Positions 8,945-16,914 of a DNA stretch of 64,000 nucleotides are shown one piece after another. A program made the position numbers and the translations under genes. Position 1 is the first letter of the stretch. Every line of letters begins with the position of its first letter. The stretch comes from an uncultured Pseudomonadota bacterium. GTDB lineage: Bacteria > Pseudomonadota > Gammaproteobacteria > Burkholderiales > SG8-39. The stretch is taken from positions 68,905-132,904 of the forward strand of contig CAIXPL010000025.1 of assembly GCA_903921325.1 (NCBI GenBank), read 5' to 3'. The notes beneath the pieces were generated by a model. It did no database searches, was not told where the DNA came from, and saw only the letters and a program-made list of their open reading frames with translations.

Positions 8945-10198
8945 CTAGCGATTGCTGCGCAGTCGGTACAGGCGCGCCAGTGTTTCGTGCAGCGAGGCGG
9001 CCTCATCGCCGCGCGCCTGTGCCAGGGCTTGCGTTGGCGCATGCAGAAACTTGTTGGTGAGGCTGCGCGAGAGGGCTTCGAGCACCGCAGCAGGGGCATC
9101 TCCGCGACCGAGCGAGCGCATCGCGCGATCGAGTTCGGCCAAGCGCGCCGTCTCACCCTGCTCGCGCAAATCTCGAATCAGCGGCACCGCGTCACGCGCC
9201 TTCATCCAGTCGATGAATTGCCCGACTTGCGAATCGATGATGACCTCGGCCTCATTGACCGCTGAGCGGCGCGCCTCGGCCCCGACCTCCACCATGCGGG
9301 CAAGGTCCTCGATCGAGAACAGAAACACATCCTCGAGCGCACTCACCTCGGGTTCGATGTCGCGTGGCACCGCCAGATCAACCATCACGACCGGGCGGCG
9401 TCGGCGCTGCCGGATCACGCGCTCCATCGTGCCCTTGCCCAGAATGGGCAGACTGCTCGCCGTGCACGAGACCACCACATCATAGTGATGGAGTTCATCG
9501 GGTAACTGGCGCAGCTCAATCGACTCGGCATTCAGGCGGCGCGCGAGCGCTTCGGCGCGTTCCAGGGTGCGATTGGCAACGGTCATCGCCGCCGGCGACT
9601 GCGCAGCGAAATGCGTCGCACACAATTCGATCATTTCACCGGCGCCAACAAAAAGCACGCGCCGATCAGTGAGCGTCGGAAAAATTCTCAGCGCCAGTTT
9701 GACGCTTGCCGCCGCCATCGAGACCACATTGGCCCCAACCCGGGTCTGGGTGCGCACATCCTTGGCCACCGCAAACGAACGCTGAAACAGGCGCGACAGC
9801 GTCACCCCGAGTGAGCCGACTTCGGCGGCAGCGCGGGCGGCTTCCTTCATCTGCCCGAGAATCTGCGGTTCACCGAGCACCATCGAATCCAGACCACTGG
9901 CAACGCGGAAAGCGTGACGTACGGCGTCTGAATCACTGCGCGTGTACATATGGGGTTCGATGTCACTGGCGTTCAAGCCGTGATAACGGGCAAGCCACTC
10001 CAATGCCCGTGACGGGTCACCGTCGGCACAATAGAGTTCGGTGCGATTGCAGGTGGACAGAATCGCACCTTCCCCGGCCGAACGGGCCCGGGTCAACGCA
10101 CGAAGCGCGTCGGCCAAGGTCTCACCGGTAAAGGCCACCCGCTCGCGTATCGCGAGCGGTGCCGATTGATGATTCACTCCGAGGGCAAAAAGTTGCAT
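8945..10198 (-). CDS. hemA: Glutamyl-tRNA reductase
   Basis: First committed enzyme of C5-pathway tetrapyrrole synthesis: reduces glutamyl-tRNA to glutamate-1-semialdehyde with NADPH. The 417-residue protein begins MQLFALGVNHQSAP. It has the catalytic cysteine at 50 in STCNRTELYC, the GEPQILGQMK motif and the NADPH-binding FVGAGEM segment. The start at 10198 matches the family; the in-frame extension upstream is not conserved. A TATAAT box lies about 30 bases before the ATG. It heads the hemA-prfA-prmC block. Confidence 0.97.
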   Translation of the reverse strand: MQLFALGVNHQSAPLAIRERVAFTGETLADALRALTRARSAGEGAILSTCNRTELYCADGDPSRALEWLARYHGLNASDIEPHMYTRSDSDAVRHAFRVASGLDSMVLGEPQILGQMKEAARAAAEVGSLGVTLSRLFQRSFAVAKDVRTQTRVGANVVSMAAASVKLALRIFPTLTDRRVLFVGAGEMIELCATHFAAQSPAAMTVANRTLERAEALARRLNAESIELRQLPDELHHYDVVVSCTASSLPILGKGTMERVIRQRRRRPVVMVDLAVPRDIEPEVSALEDVFLFSIEDLARMVEVGAEARRSAVNEAEVIIDSQVGQFIDWMKARDAVPLIRDLREQGETARLAELDRAMRSLGRGDAPAAVLEALSRSLTNKFLHAPTQALAQARGDEAASLHETLARLYRLRSNR

Positions 10199-10226
10199 GG
10201 CAGTAAGCACCCCGATTCCGGCCGAC

Positions 10227-10232
10227 ATTATA
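10227..10232 (-). promoter_or_regulatory. Probable -10 box of hemA
   Basis: A perfect TATAAT is read on the minus strand about 30 bases upstream of the hemA ATG, within CGCCCTATAATGTCGG. No clear -35 hexamer is seen 16-18 bases upstream, where the sequence is very G-rich. Confidence 0.5.
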
Positions 10233-10284
10233 GGGCGAACCGGCCCCCCTCAGATGCCGGGCAGGTTCCAGCAGCGGGGTGGGC

Positions 10285-10290
10285 TAGAAT
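10285..10290 (+). promoter_or_regulatory. Possible -10 box for the Rieske oxygenase operon
   Basis: TAGAAT on the plus strand within GGGCTAGAATGG, about 115 bases before the oxygenase alpha ATG. It is a common betaproteobacterial -10 variant, but the -35 is not convincing. A GGAAC sequence lies just before the start codon at 10404. Confidence 0.3.
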
Positions 10291-10403
10291 GGACCGAGAT
10301 AGTGGCGCGAGGTGAGTCGCGGGGCATCAAAGTCGGCCGCCATTCCCGATGGGCCTGTGTTTTGCTTTCAGCGCCACAGATATCGCTGTAGAGGAACTAC
10401 CGA

Positions 10404-11750
10404 ATGACTGCCATATCCACCGCCGCTGATCAGTCCGTTGCCCAGTCCGCCGCGCCCTTGAGCGCTCCGCCCGTCGCGCCGTCCGCCGGCGCGTCCGTTG
10501 CGCGAGCGGGTCCGTCCGGAGACTCTACCGCCCCGTTTCTGTGGCCCGAGGAGGGCTTGTCGCGGATTCCATTCCAGGTCTACAACGACCCGGCCATTGC
10601 CGATGCCGAGCAAAAGCGCCTGTTCCGCGGGCCGATCTGGAATCTGGTGTGCCTGGATGTGGAAATCCCCCAACCGGGTGACTATCGCACCAATGTGATT
10701 GGCGACACGCCCGTGGTCGCGATCCGCGGCACCGATGGCACCATCCGCGTGTTCGTCAACCGCTGCGCGCACCGCGGTTCGATGCTTTGTCTGGATAAGA
10801 GCGGCAATCGCAAGGACTTCACCTGCATTTATCACAACTGGGTCTATGACCTGGAAGGCGCGCTGCAAAGTGTGGCCTTTCGGCGCGGCATCCGAGGCCA
10901 GGGGGGCTTGCCGGATGATTTTGATCCCGCCAAGCACGGCCTCACACGACTGCGCGTGGACACCATCGGCGCGCTGGTGTTTGCGAGCTTCTCGGAGTCG
11001 GTGGTACCGGTGCGCGAGTGGCTGGGCGAGCGCATGGCCTGGAATGTCGATCGCATTTTTGCCAAACCGGTGCGCATTCTCGGCGGCTATACCCAGGTGA
11101 TGCACAACAACTGGAAGCTCTATATCGAGAATGTGAAGGACGCCTACCACGCCGGGTTGCTGCACCTGTTCTTCACCCGTTTCGGACTGAACCGCTTGTC
11201 GATGGACGGTGCGGTCGAAGTCTCGGAGCGCGGCGGACATCACCTGAGCTGGTCGAAGATGCATTCCGATGATGCAAGCGGCACGGAATACGCCGATGGC
11301 AAGCTGCGTTCGATGAAGGATTTCGATCTGGAAGACAAGCGCATGCTGCGCTCCTGGGTCGAGTATCCCGATGGCATCACCCACATGATCCAGACCATCT
11401 TTCCGAATGTGATCATCCAGCAGATCCAGAATTCACTGGCGGTGCGGCTGCTGGTGCCGCACGGCACCGATCAGTGCGAGCTGCAGTGGTGGCTGATCGG
11501 CTATGAAAGCGACACCGAAGCGCAGATGGCCACCCGGTTGCTGCAAGGCAACCTCGTCGGTCCGGCCGGCTTGGTGTCGCTCGAGGACGGGGTGATCGGC
11601 AGCATCGTGCAGCGCACGACCCTGCAAGACAAGGATCGCGCCGGTGTGGTCGAAATGGGGGGGCATGGCACCGAGAGCCAGAAGGGCCGCGTCAGTGAGG
11701 CCGGCGTGCGCGGCTTCTGGAAGGAATGGCGCCAGGTGCTCGGACTATGA
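10404..11750 (+). CDS. Rieske ring-hydroxylating oxygenase, large (alpha) subunit
   Basis: Catalytic subunit of a three-component aromatic oxygenase that adds O2-derived hydroxyls to an aromatic acid. The Rieske [2Fe-2S] ligands are Cys121-x-His123 (CAHRG) and Cys141-x2-His144 (CIYHNW). The mononuclear iron ligands are in ENVKDAYHAGLLH: the bridging Asp246, His249 and His254. Features such as RGPIWN, GDTPVV and FRRG recall the NagG/AndAc/OhbB group (salicylate 5-hydroxylase, anthranilate and ortho-halobenzoate dioxygenases), so an ortho-substituted benzoate is a likely substrate; this is inference from memory of the family. An Ala/Ser/Pro-rich leader of about 42 residues is unusual. The stop overlaps the beta-subunit start by ATGA. 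Confidence 0.9.
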   Translation: MTAISTAADQSVAQSAAPLSAPPVAPSAGASVARAGPSGDSTAPFLWPEEGLSRIPFQVYNDPAIADAEQKRLFRGPIWNLVCLDVEIPQPGDYRTNVIGDTPVVAIRGTDGTIRVFVNRCAHRGSMLCLDKSGNRKDFTCIYHNWVYDLEGALQSVAFRRGIRGQGGLPDDFDPAKHGLTRLRVDTIGALVFASFSESVVPVREWLGERMAWNVDRIFAKPVRILGGYTQVMHNNWKLYIENVKDAYHAGLLHLFFTRFGLNRLSMDGAVEVSERGGHHLSWSKMHSDDASGTEYADGKLRSMKDFDLEDKRMLRSWVEYPDGITHMIQTIFPNVIIQQIQNSLAVRLLVPHGTDQCELQWWLIGYESDTEAQMATRLLQGNLVGPAGLVSLEDGVIGSIVQRTTLQDKDRAGVVEMGGHGTESQKGRVSEAGVRGFWKEWRQVLGL

Positions 11751-12304
11751 ATGACACCAGCGGGCGGAATGACACGAGCGGGCTCAACGGCAACCGTCGA
11801 CTCTTTTTGGATACCACGGTTCAGCACGTGCTGGCCGCGGCCGCACTGCTCGTCGCCGAAGCTGCGGGCGCGATCGATGATGAGCGCTTTGATGACTGGG
11901 CACAGATGTTCACCGACGATTGCCTGTATCGGATCACCACGCGCGAATCGCGCGCGAAAGGCTGGCCGATCGGTCTCATGCACTGCGACGGGGCAGGCAT
12001 GCTGCGCGACCGTATTCTCTCGATGCGCCATGCCAATATTTTTGAAGCCCATCATTACCGGCATATGGTATCGGCCACCCGCCTCGCCCCGGGCACGAAA
12101 CGTGCAGTTGATCTGAACTCCGGTGTGCAAGTGCACACGAACTTTGAGGTGATCCGGATCATGGGCAACGGCGAGATGGCACTGTTTGCGACGGGATTCT
12201 TCGATGATGTTGTCGTGTCCTCCGACCAGGGTCTGCAGTTTCGTAAGCGCACGGTCGTGCTGGATTCATCCCGAGTCGATACGCTCATCGTTGTCCCGTT
12301 CTGA
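11747..12304 (+). CDS. Ring-hydroxylating oxygenase, small (beta) subunit
   Basis: A 185-residue protein of the SnoaL/NTF2-like beta-subunit family, which forms the structural core of the alpha3beta3 oxygenase. Typical features are the N-terminal helix with EAAGAIDDERFDDWAQMFTDDCLY, the central IFEAHHYRHMVS and the C-terminal strand FRKRTVVLDSSRVDTLIVVPF. The start overlaps the alpha stop codon (ATGA at 11747-11750), indicating coupled synthesis. The first 20 residues are low-complexity (repeated N-D-T-S-G), so translation could begin slightly later, but no better start is seen. A Bug-family gene follows after 15 bases. Confidence 0.85.
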   Translation: MNDTSGRNDTSGLNGNRRLFLDTTVQHVLAAAALLVAEAAGAIDDERFDDWAQMFTDDCLYRITTRESRAKGWPIGLMHCDGAGMLRDRILSMRHANIFEAHHYRHMVSATRLAPGTKRAVDLNSGVQVHTNFEVIRIMGNGEMALFATGFFDDVVVSSDQGLQFRKRTVVLDSSRVDTLIVVPF

Positions 12305-12319
12305 GCGCCGGACCGGTCA

Positions 12320-13291
12320 ATGAACTATCTGATCGCGGTGATGATCGCCTCGGTGTCACTGGCCGCGGTCGCATTCGACCGGCCGGCAGGCTATCCCGCT
12401 CAGTCGGTGCGAGTCATCGTCCCGTTTCCGCCGGGTGGTGCAAGCGATATCGTTGGCCGCGCCGTGTCGCAGCGCCTCTCCACGGCCACCGGCGCGCACT
12501 TCATCGTTGAGAATCGCCCGGGTGCCGGTGCGGCCATTGGCGTCGGTTTGGTGGTGGCCGCGCCGCCCGATGGTTTGACTCTGCTGCTGGGCGCCGCCGG
12601 CCCGCTCACCATGAGCCCGCATATGGTGCGCACGAGCTATGACGTCGAGCGTGATCTCGTGCCGATTGCCCTGGTGGCAAGCGTGCCCAATGTCGTGGTC
12701 GTGCATCCGTCGGTCGCTGCCACGACGCTGCCGGGTCTGGTCGCTCTGGCACGCTCAAAACCCGGTGCGCTCGCGTTCGGTTCAGCCGGCCAGGGCACCA
12801 CGGCTCACCTGTCCATTGAGTTGCTACGCACATTGGCGCAGGTGAACATCGTGCATGTGCCCTACAAAGGCACGTCAGCGGCCATCAGCGATTTACTGGG
12901 CGGACAAATTCAAGGAACGATCGATAACCTGACCGCGATCCTGCCGCAGGTGCGCAACGGCCGCTTGCGCGCACTCGCGCTCACCTCGAACACACGTTCG
13001 CGCGCAGCACCCGACATTCCGACTGCGGAAGAGGCCGGCATGAAGGATCTGGTAGTGGTCGGCTGGAACGGGTTTCTGGCGCCCGCGCGTACGCCCTCGG
13101 CGATCATTGACTGGCTTGGTCAGGAAATCACCGCCGCTGCGTTGAGCCCTGAGGTGACCCGACAGATGATCGATCTGGGCGGCGAACCGGATGCGCGTGG
13201 TCCGGTTGCCTTTCGTGACTATTTGCATGCCGAACTCACCCGCTGGGGACAGGTGGTGAGCAATGCGCACATTCAAATTGAGACGCCCTAG
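12320..13291 (+). CDS. Bug/TctC-family solute-binding protein, cotranscribed with the oxygenase
   Basis: A 323-residue Bug protein. The signal peptide covers about the first 20 residues (MNYLIAVMIASVSLAAVAF). The ligand loop VRVIVPFPPGGASD, then VENRPGAG and PPDGLTLL follow. It is 15 bases downstream of the oxygenase beta gene on the same strand, so it likely delivers, or senses, the aromatic or carboxylic acid that the oxygenase attacks. No Tct membrane genes accompany it. Confidence 0.88.
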   Translation: MNYLIAVMIASVSLAAVAFDRPAGYPAQSVRVIVPFPPGGASDIVGRAVSQRLSTATGAHFIVENRPGAGAAIGVGLVVAAPPDGLTLLLGAAGPLTMSPHMVRTSYDVERDLVPIALVASVPNVVVVHPSVAATTLPGLVALARSKPGALAFGSAGQGTTAHLSIELLRTLAQVNIVHVPYKGTSAAISDLLGGQIQGTIDNLTAILPQVRNGRLRALALTSNTRSRAAPDIPTAEEAGMKDLVVVGWNGFLAPARTPSAIIDWLGQEITAAALSPEVTRQMIDLGGEPDARGPVAFRDYLHAELTRWGQVVSNAHIQIETP

Positions 13292-13332
13292 CAGGGGCAG
13301 GTAGCCACTGAGCGCGGTTCGAGCGCAGTCTC

Positions 13333-14628
13333 TCAGTTGAGCGGTACCCGCCCGGTGTACTTGAGGATATACAGACCACCGGTGAAGCGGTCGTTGCCGT
13401 AGATCAAGCCATCCGAACCCACGATCAGATCATTCATCTGCATCGCACCGCCCTTGTTGCCCGCCACTTTGGGCGCGAACCAGGCCAATTCCACTGGCGC
13501 ATTCGGATTGGCGATCGAATAGATCCGGATGCCCCCGCCAAATTGCGCAGTGACCACGGTGTTTTTAAGCACCCGCGACACCTCCGGCATATTGTTCTGA
13601 TTGATATTGTGGGCACCGAAGCGGCCACCACCTGCGCACAACTGTGCGCGATTGGCTGGCGGCGGCATCACCGAGACCGGATAGGGGCGCGTCTCATCCT
13701 GAATATCGACCACCGTCACCTGCATCGGCCAGTCCTTGCAGGCTTCCTTGGTTGATTCCTGCGAGGCAATCAGCAGGCCGCGGTCAACCAAGGGCAACAC
13801 GGTATGCATGAACCCGCCATGCAGCGACTGCCACGAAATGTTCGCCACCTGACGCGGCTTGGTCTTGTCGGCAATATCCAGAATCACAATGCCACCGTCG
13901 ATCCAGCCCATATAGACCCGATCGGGTCGCTCGACCGGCACCAGCGGCGTATGCAAGCGAAAACCGCTGTCAAAAGGACTCACACGGGGTGGCGCCGGCG
14001 CTTCATCACCCACCCGCGTACCGGGCATCCACCAGCGCGCGACTTCCTTCGGATGCACCGGGTCCTGCAGGTCGACAATCATCAGCATCTGATCATCGTT
14101 GGGGTTCTTCGGAATGAAATCGCTCGCGCCGGTTGCCAGATACGCATAGCGACCATCGGTGAAGGTGAGGTAATGCGTGCCGCGCGACGAGGGGCCGGTC
14201 AAGTCCATATACGAGAGCAGCTTGGCCTCACCGAGCTCGCTCACATCGTAGGTCTTGATGCCGCCATGAGGCTGCCCCTGCTTCTCGCTCTGGCGCGCCA
14301 CCACCAGGGTGTCACCGCTCAGGGCAAGTGAATTGCAGCGTATGAAATCAGCTTCGACCGGCACCTGCTTGAGCACCACCGGACGGGCAGGCGTTGTGAC
14401 GTCGATGATGCTCAGACACAGCGGTGCTGACTCATGGGCCAGAAACAATACCTTGCGTCGCCCGTAATTCTTCAGGGCCAGTCCCTCGCCGCCCTTGCCC
14501 GCGCCATTCAGATCAGAGTGCCCGACCAGCGTGAGATTCATGCGATCGGGCGTGGTGGCCGCCTGTGCCTGAAAGGATATTGCGAGTGCTGCCACGAGCG
14601 CCAGGGCGCTGCCCGTCAATCGAATCAT
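13333..14628 (-). CDS. Secreted LVIVD-repeat beta-propeller-like protein
   Basis: A 431-residue protein with a signal peptide (MIRLTGSALALVAALAISF, cleavage near QAQA). Repeated blades follow of the form LxIxDVTxPxxPVxLxxVP, for example SIIDVTTPARPVVLKQVPV, MLMIVDLQDPVHPKEVARW, IVILDIADKTKPRQVANIS and VTVVDIQDETRPYPVSVMP. Such LVIVD repeats fold as a beta-propeller in the periplasm or outside the cell. The biochemical role is unknown. It is convergent with the Bug gene and tandem with the downstream-reading LigB-LigA dioxygenase, so it may be part of that transcript. Start chosen at 14628 to give a standard signal peptide. Confidence 0.7.
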   Translation of the reverse strand: MIRLTGSALALVAALAISFQAQAATTPDRMNLTLVGHSDLNGAGKGGEGLALKNYGRRKVLFLAHESAPLCLSIIDVTTPARPVVLKQVPVEADFIRCNSLALSGDTLVVARQSEKQGQPHGGIKTYDVSELGEAKLLSYMDLTGPSSRGTHYLTFTDGRYAYLATGASDFIPKNPNDDQMLMIVDLQDPVHPKEVARWWMPGTRVGDEAPAPPRVSPFDSGFRLHTPLVPVERPDRVYMGWIDGGIVILDIADKTKPRQVANISWQSLHGGFMHTVLPLVDRGLLIASQESTKEACKDWPMQVTVVDIQDETRPYPVSVMPPPANRAQLCAGGGRFGAHNINQNNMPEVSRVLKNTVVTAQFGGGIRIYSIANPNAPVELAWFAPKVAGNKGGAMQMNDLIVGSDGLIYGNDRFTGGLYILKYTGRVPLN

Positions 14629-14756
14629 GAGTCGTCTCCATCCGCTGCTGTTGGCAAGCAAGGCCTGCGTGCGCGGCCTTTGTCGCCAGTCTAACCCGGT
14701 CGCCCCTCAGACCGATAGAGGCGACGCTCTAATCGCACTCACCGGGGATCGCCCCG

Positions 14757-15821
14757 CTAGGCGCCGCGAGCCACCCGGCGCAGGTGCTCGACTTGCAAAT
14801 GGGCGAGGAACGGAACCAATGGATGCACCCCTAACTTCGCCATGCCGGGTTGATCCAGCGCTGCCAGCAAGGCTTGCTGCTCGGCTGGAATGTCAGCTTG
14901 CCGGGCATAGCCTTGTGGATCGACCATGAAGCGATCGCGTGCCGCAGGGTCGTGGGCAATCGCATGGAGCGCCGTCGTCAGTTTCACCAATTCTGGTTTG
15001 ATCGCGGGGTAGTGAGGTTGCGAATGCGCCTCTGTCGGTGGCTTGGTCCAGCCAAGCGATGCGTAGTTGTGATGCCAGCTCGGATTCCATTGGAAAATGT
15101 CGGGCACTCGATCACCCAACGCACCGGCAGCGAGCGCCCAGCAGCGCAATTCAATGTTGCCCGAGGCATCCAGTGCCTCATCAGACAATCCGATCAGGGT
15201 CTTAAGGCGCCCGGCTTTGAGCTGTTCCAGTAGCGCGAGATCGAATGCGTTGTCCGGATTGCCATAGTTCTCCGTGCCTGGAAAATGTGACATCCCGCCG
15301 CTTGCCAAAACGACCGCACGCAATCCCAGGCGGTCGATGGAGCGAGCCAGCGCACGACCGAATTCATAGCACCGTTCAATGGTTGGTTGTGGAGGAAGGT
15401 AAGCATTCACATAAATCGGCAGGACCGGTTGGGTCACGCCCACATGCGTCAGTGGAATCCCCAACGCGTAATCGATCTCGGCAGTGCTGGTGAAGGCCGG
15501 ATCGAAGCCAGAACGATACAGATCGCGTACCAGGGCAAACCCGATCTCGCTGGGCACCGGCCAATGAAATGTACGGCCAGCGAACTGTCCGCCCGCCTCG
15601 CCGCCGACATGCACGGTAAAAGCGGGGGCACACTGATGAAAAAACTGCTGCGCGTGATCATTGGCGATGATGATCCAGAGATCGGGCTTGAGCGCGTGCA
15701 ACCCCTCGCCGATGCGACGCGCTACCTCGCGCACCTGCGCGACATTGGCCATATCCTCGGTGGGCGGTTCCGTAAAGAACTGCGGCGCATGAGGCAGCAT
15801 GGCCCCGCCTAGAATGCTCAT
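14757..15821 (-). CDS. Class III extradiol ring-cleavage dioxygenase, LigB-LigA fusion
   Basis: A 354-residue type II/class III extradiol dioxygenase of the LigAB superfamily, opening a catecholic ring next to the hydroxyls. Likely Fe(II) ligands are His11 (MLPHAP), His56 (ANDHAQQF) and Glu224 (GNIELRCW), with the catalytic His179 in GGMSHFPGTENYGNP. After about residue 290 a LigA-like small domain follows (RFMVDPQGYARQADIPAEQQ, then a GVHPLVPFLAHLQ helix). Both subunits are thus joined in one chain, as in gallate dioxygenases. The start at 15821 follows AGGAAGGAG. It is divergent from a second, unrelated extradiol enzyme. Confidence 0.8.
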   Translation of the reverse strand: MSILGGAMLPHAPQFFTEPPTEDMANVAQVREVARRIGEGLHALKPDLWIIIANDHAQQFFHQCAPAFTVHVGGEAGGQFAGRTFHWPVPSEIGFALVRDLYRSGFDPAFTSTAEIDYALGIPLTHVGVTQPVLPIYVNAYLPPQPTIERCYEFGRALARSIDRLGLRAVVLASGGMSHFPGTENYGNPDNAFDLALLEQLKAGRLKTLIGLSDEALDASGNIELRCWALAAGALGDRVPDIFQWNPSWHHNYASLGWTKPPTEAHSQPHYPAIKPELVKLTTALHAIAHDPAARDRFMVDPQGYARQADIPAEQQALLAALDQPGMAKLGVHPLVPFLAHLQVEHLRRVARGA

Positions 15822-15945
15822 CGGAATCTCCTTCCTGCGCATGACAGCCTGAGGGCTTACCGCAAGGATGGTATCAAGCCGTGCAGCACCCCGGCTACAA
15901 TCGCTGTTGTGGCAGGTCAACAGTGCGCGGTCGGGGAGAACCAAC
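15822..15945. promoter_or_regulatory. Divergent promoter region between two ring-cleavage genes
   Basis: These 124 bases separate the divergent LigB-LigA and VOC dioxygenase genes and should hold both promoters. Each gene has a good Shine-Dalgarno sequence (AGGAAGGAG on the minus side, GGGGAGAA on the plus side). No clear operator could be identified. Confidence 0.4.
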
Positions 15946-16878
15946 ATGAAGCTGATGGGCATCGAGCGGGTCGTATTTGGTGTTGTGGACATGGCCGAAG
16001 GGCGCCGCTTTCTGAACGACTGGGGCATGCGTCTGGTTGAAGAGCACGCCGGCTGTCTGCTCTATCAAACCGCCGATCTTGGTGAGATCGAGCTCATGGC
16101 CAGCACCGACCCGCGACTGCCCAAGGCCATTGAACCCGGCTCCACCGTGCGCGAACTGGTCTGGGGCGTCGAGAGCCCCGCGGATCTGGATGAGATTGAA
16201 TCGGCGGTCCGCGCCAAATCGCCTGGCACTCCGCTTGAGCGCCTGCGTCCGGACTTTCTGCGCCTGGTTGACCCCATGGGATTGACTCTGGGGTTCACCC
16301 CCAGCAAGCGCACCCCCACCCCGCTATGCGCCGGACAGGTAGCCGACCCGGCACCCCGAATCGACCTCGAAGGCAAACGGTATGAAAGGGCCGAGCCACA
16401 ACGGATCGGCCACATTGTTTTCACCACACCGGATATCGACCATGTCGAGGCGTTTTATTGCACCGTGCTCGGTTTTCGTCCCTCAGATCGCTACATTGGT
16501 CGAGCCGTGTTTTTGCGTTGCAAACCCGAGGGCGAGCACCACAATCTTTTCCTGCTGAAGTCGCCTGACGCAGGTTCGCATATGCATCATCTGGCCTTTG
16601 GTGTGCGCGACATTCATGAAGTGTTTGGCGGTGGCATGGCCGTTGCCCAGGCCGGCTGGCCAACCGTCATGGGGCCAGGGCGGCATGTGATCTCCTCGTG
16701 TTATTTCTGGTACTTCAAGAACCCCTGCGGCGGGGCCGCCGAGTATTACGCCGACACTGACTGGGTCACCGAGAAATGGCAGGCGCGCGAGCTCCCGCAG
16801 GAACCGCGCTACTTCTCCGAGTGGATGCTCACCGAGGGCGTCAGCCGCTATGACGGGGTGCAGCGCCAGAGCATCTAG
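15946..16878 (+). CDS. Two-domain VOC-family extradiol dioxygenase
   Basis: A 310-residue protein made of two vicinal-oxygen-chelate modules (about 4-120 and 152-290), as in type I extradiol dioxygenases such as 2,3-dihydroxybiphenyl or catechol 2,3-dioxygenase. The C-terminal module holds the probable metal ligands His156 (RIGHIVFTTPD), His214/215 (HMHHLAFGV) and Glu266 (GGAAEYYAD). The N-terminal module lacks them, as expected. The start at 15946 (MKLMGIERVVFGV) has GGGGAGAA upstream. It is followed after 36 bases by the oxygenase reductase gene, so a shared operon for hydroxylation and ring cleavage is likely. Confidence 0.8.
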   Translation: MKLMGIERVVFGVVDMAEGRRFLNDWGMRLVEEHAGCLLYQTADLGEIELMASTDPRLPKAIEPGSTVRELVWGVESPADLDEIESAVRAKSPGTPLERLRPDFLRLVDPMGLTLGFTPSKRTPTPLCAGQVADPAPRIDLEGKRYERAEPQRIGHIVFTTPDIDHVEAFYCTVLGFRPSDRYIGRAVFLRCKPEGEHHNLFLLKSPDAGSHMHHLAFGVRDIHEVFGGGMAVAQAGWPTVMGPGRHVISSCYFWYFKNPCGGAAEYYADTDWVTEKWQARELPQEPRYFSEWMLTEGVSRYDGVQRQSI

Positions 16879-16914
16879 GCTTTTGCGCCTCTGAGTATCT
16901 GAGCACCGAGCGCC

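Noticed and set aside
10368-11384. 338-codon minus-strand frame opposite the oxygenase alpha gene
   Set aside because: The plus strand shows intact Rieske and iron motifs; the antisense frame shows no conserved pattern.
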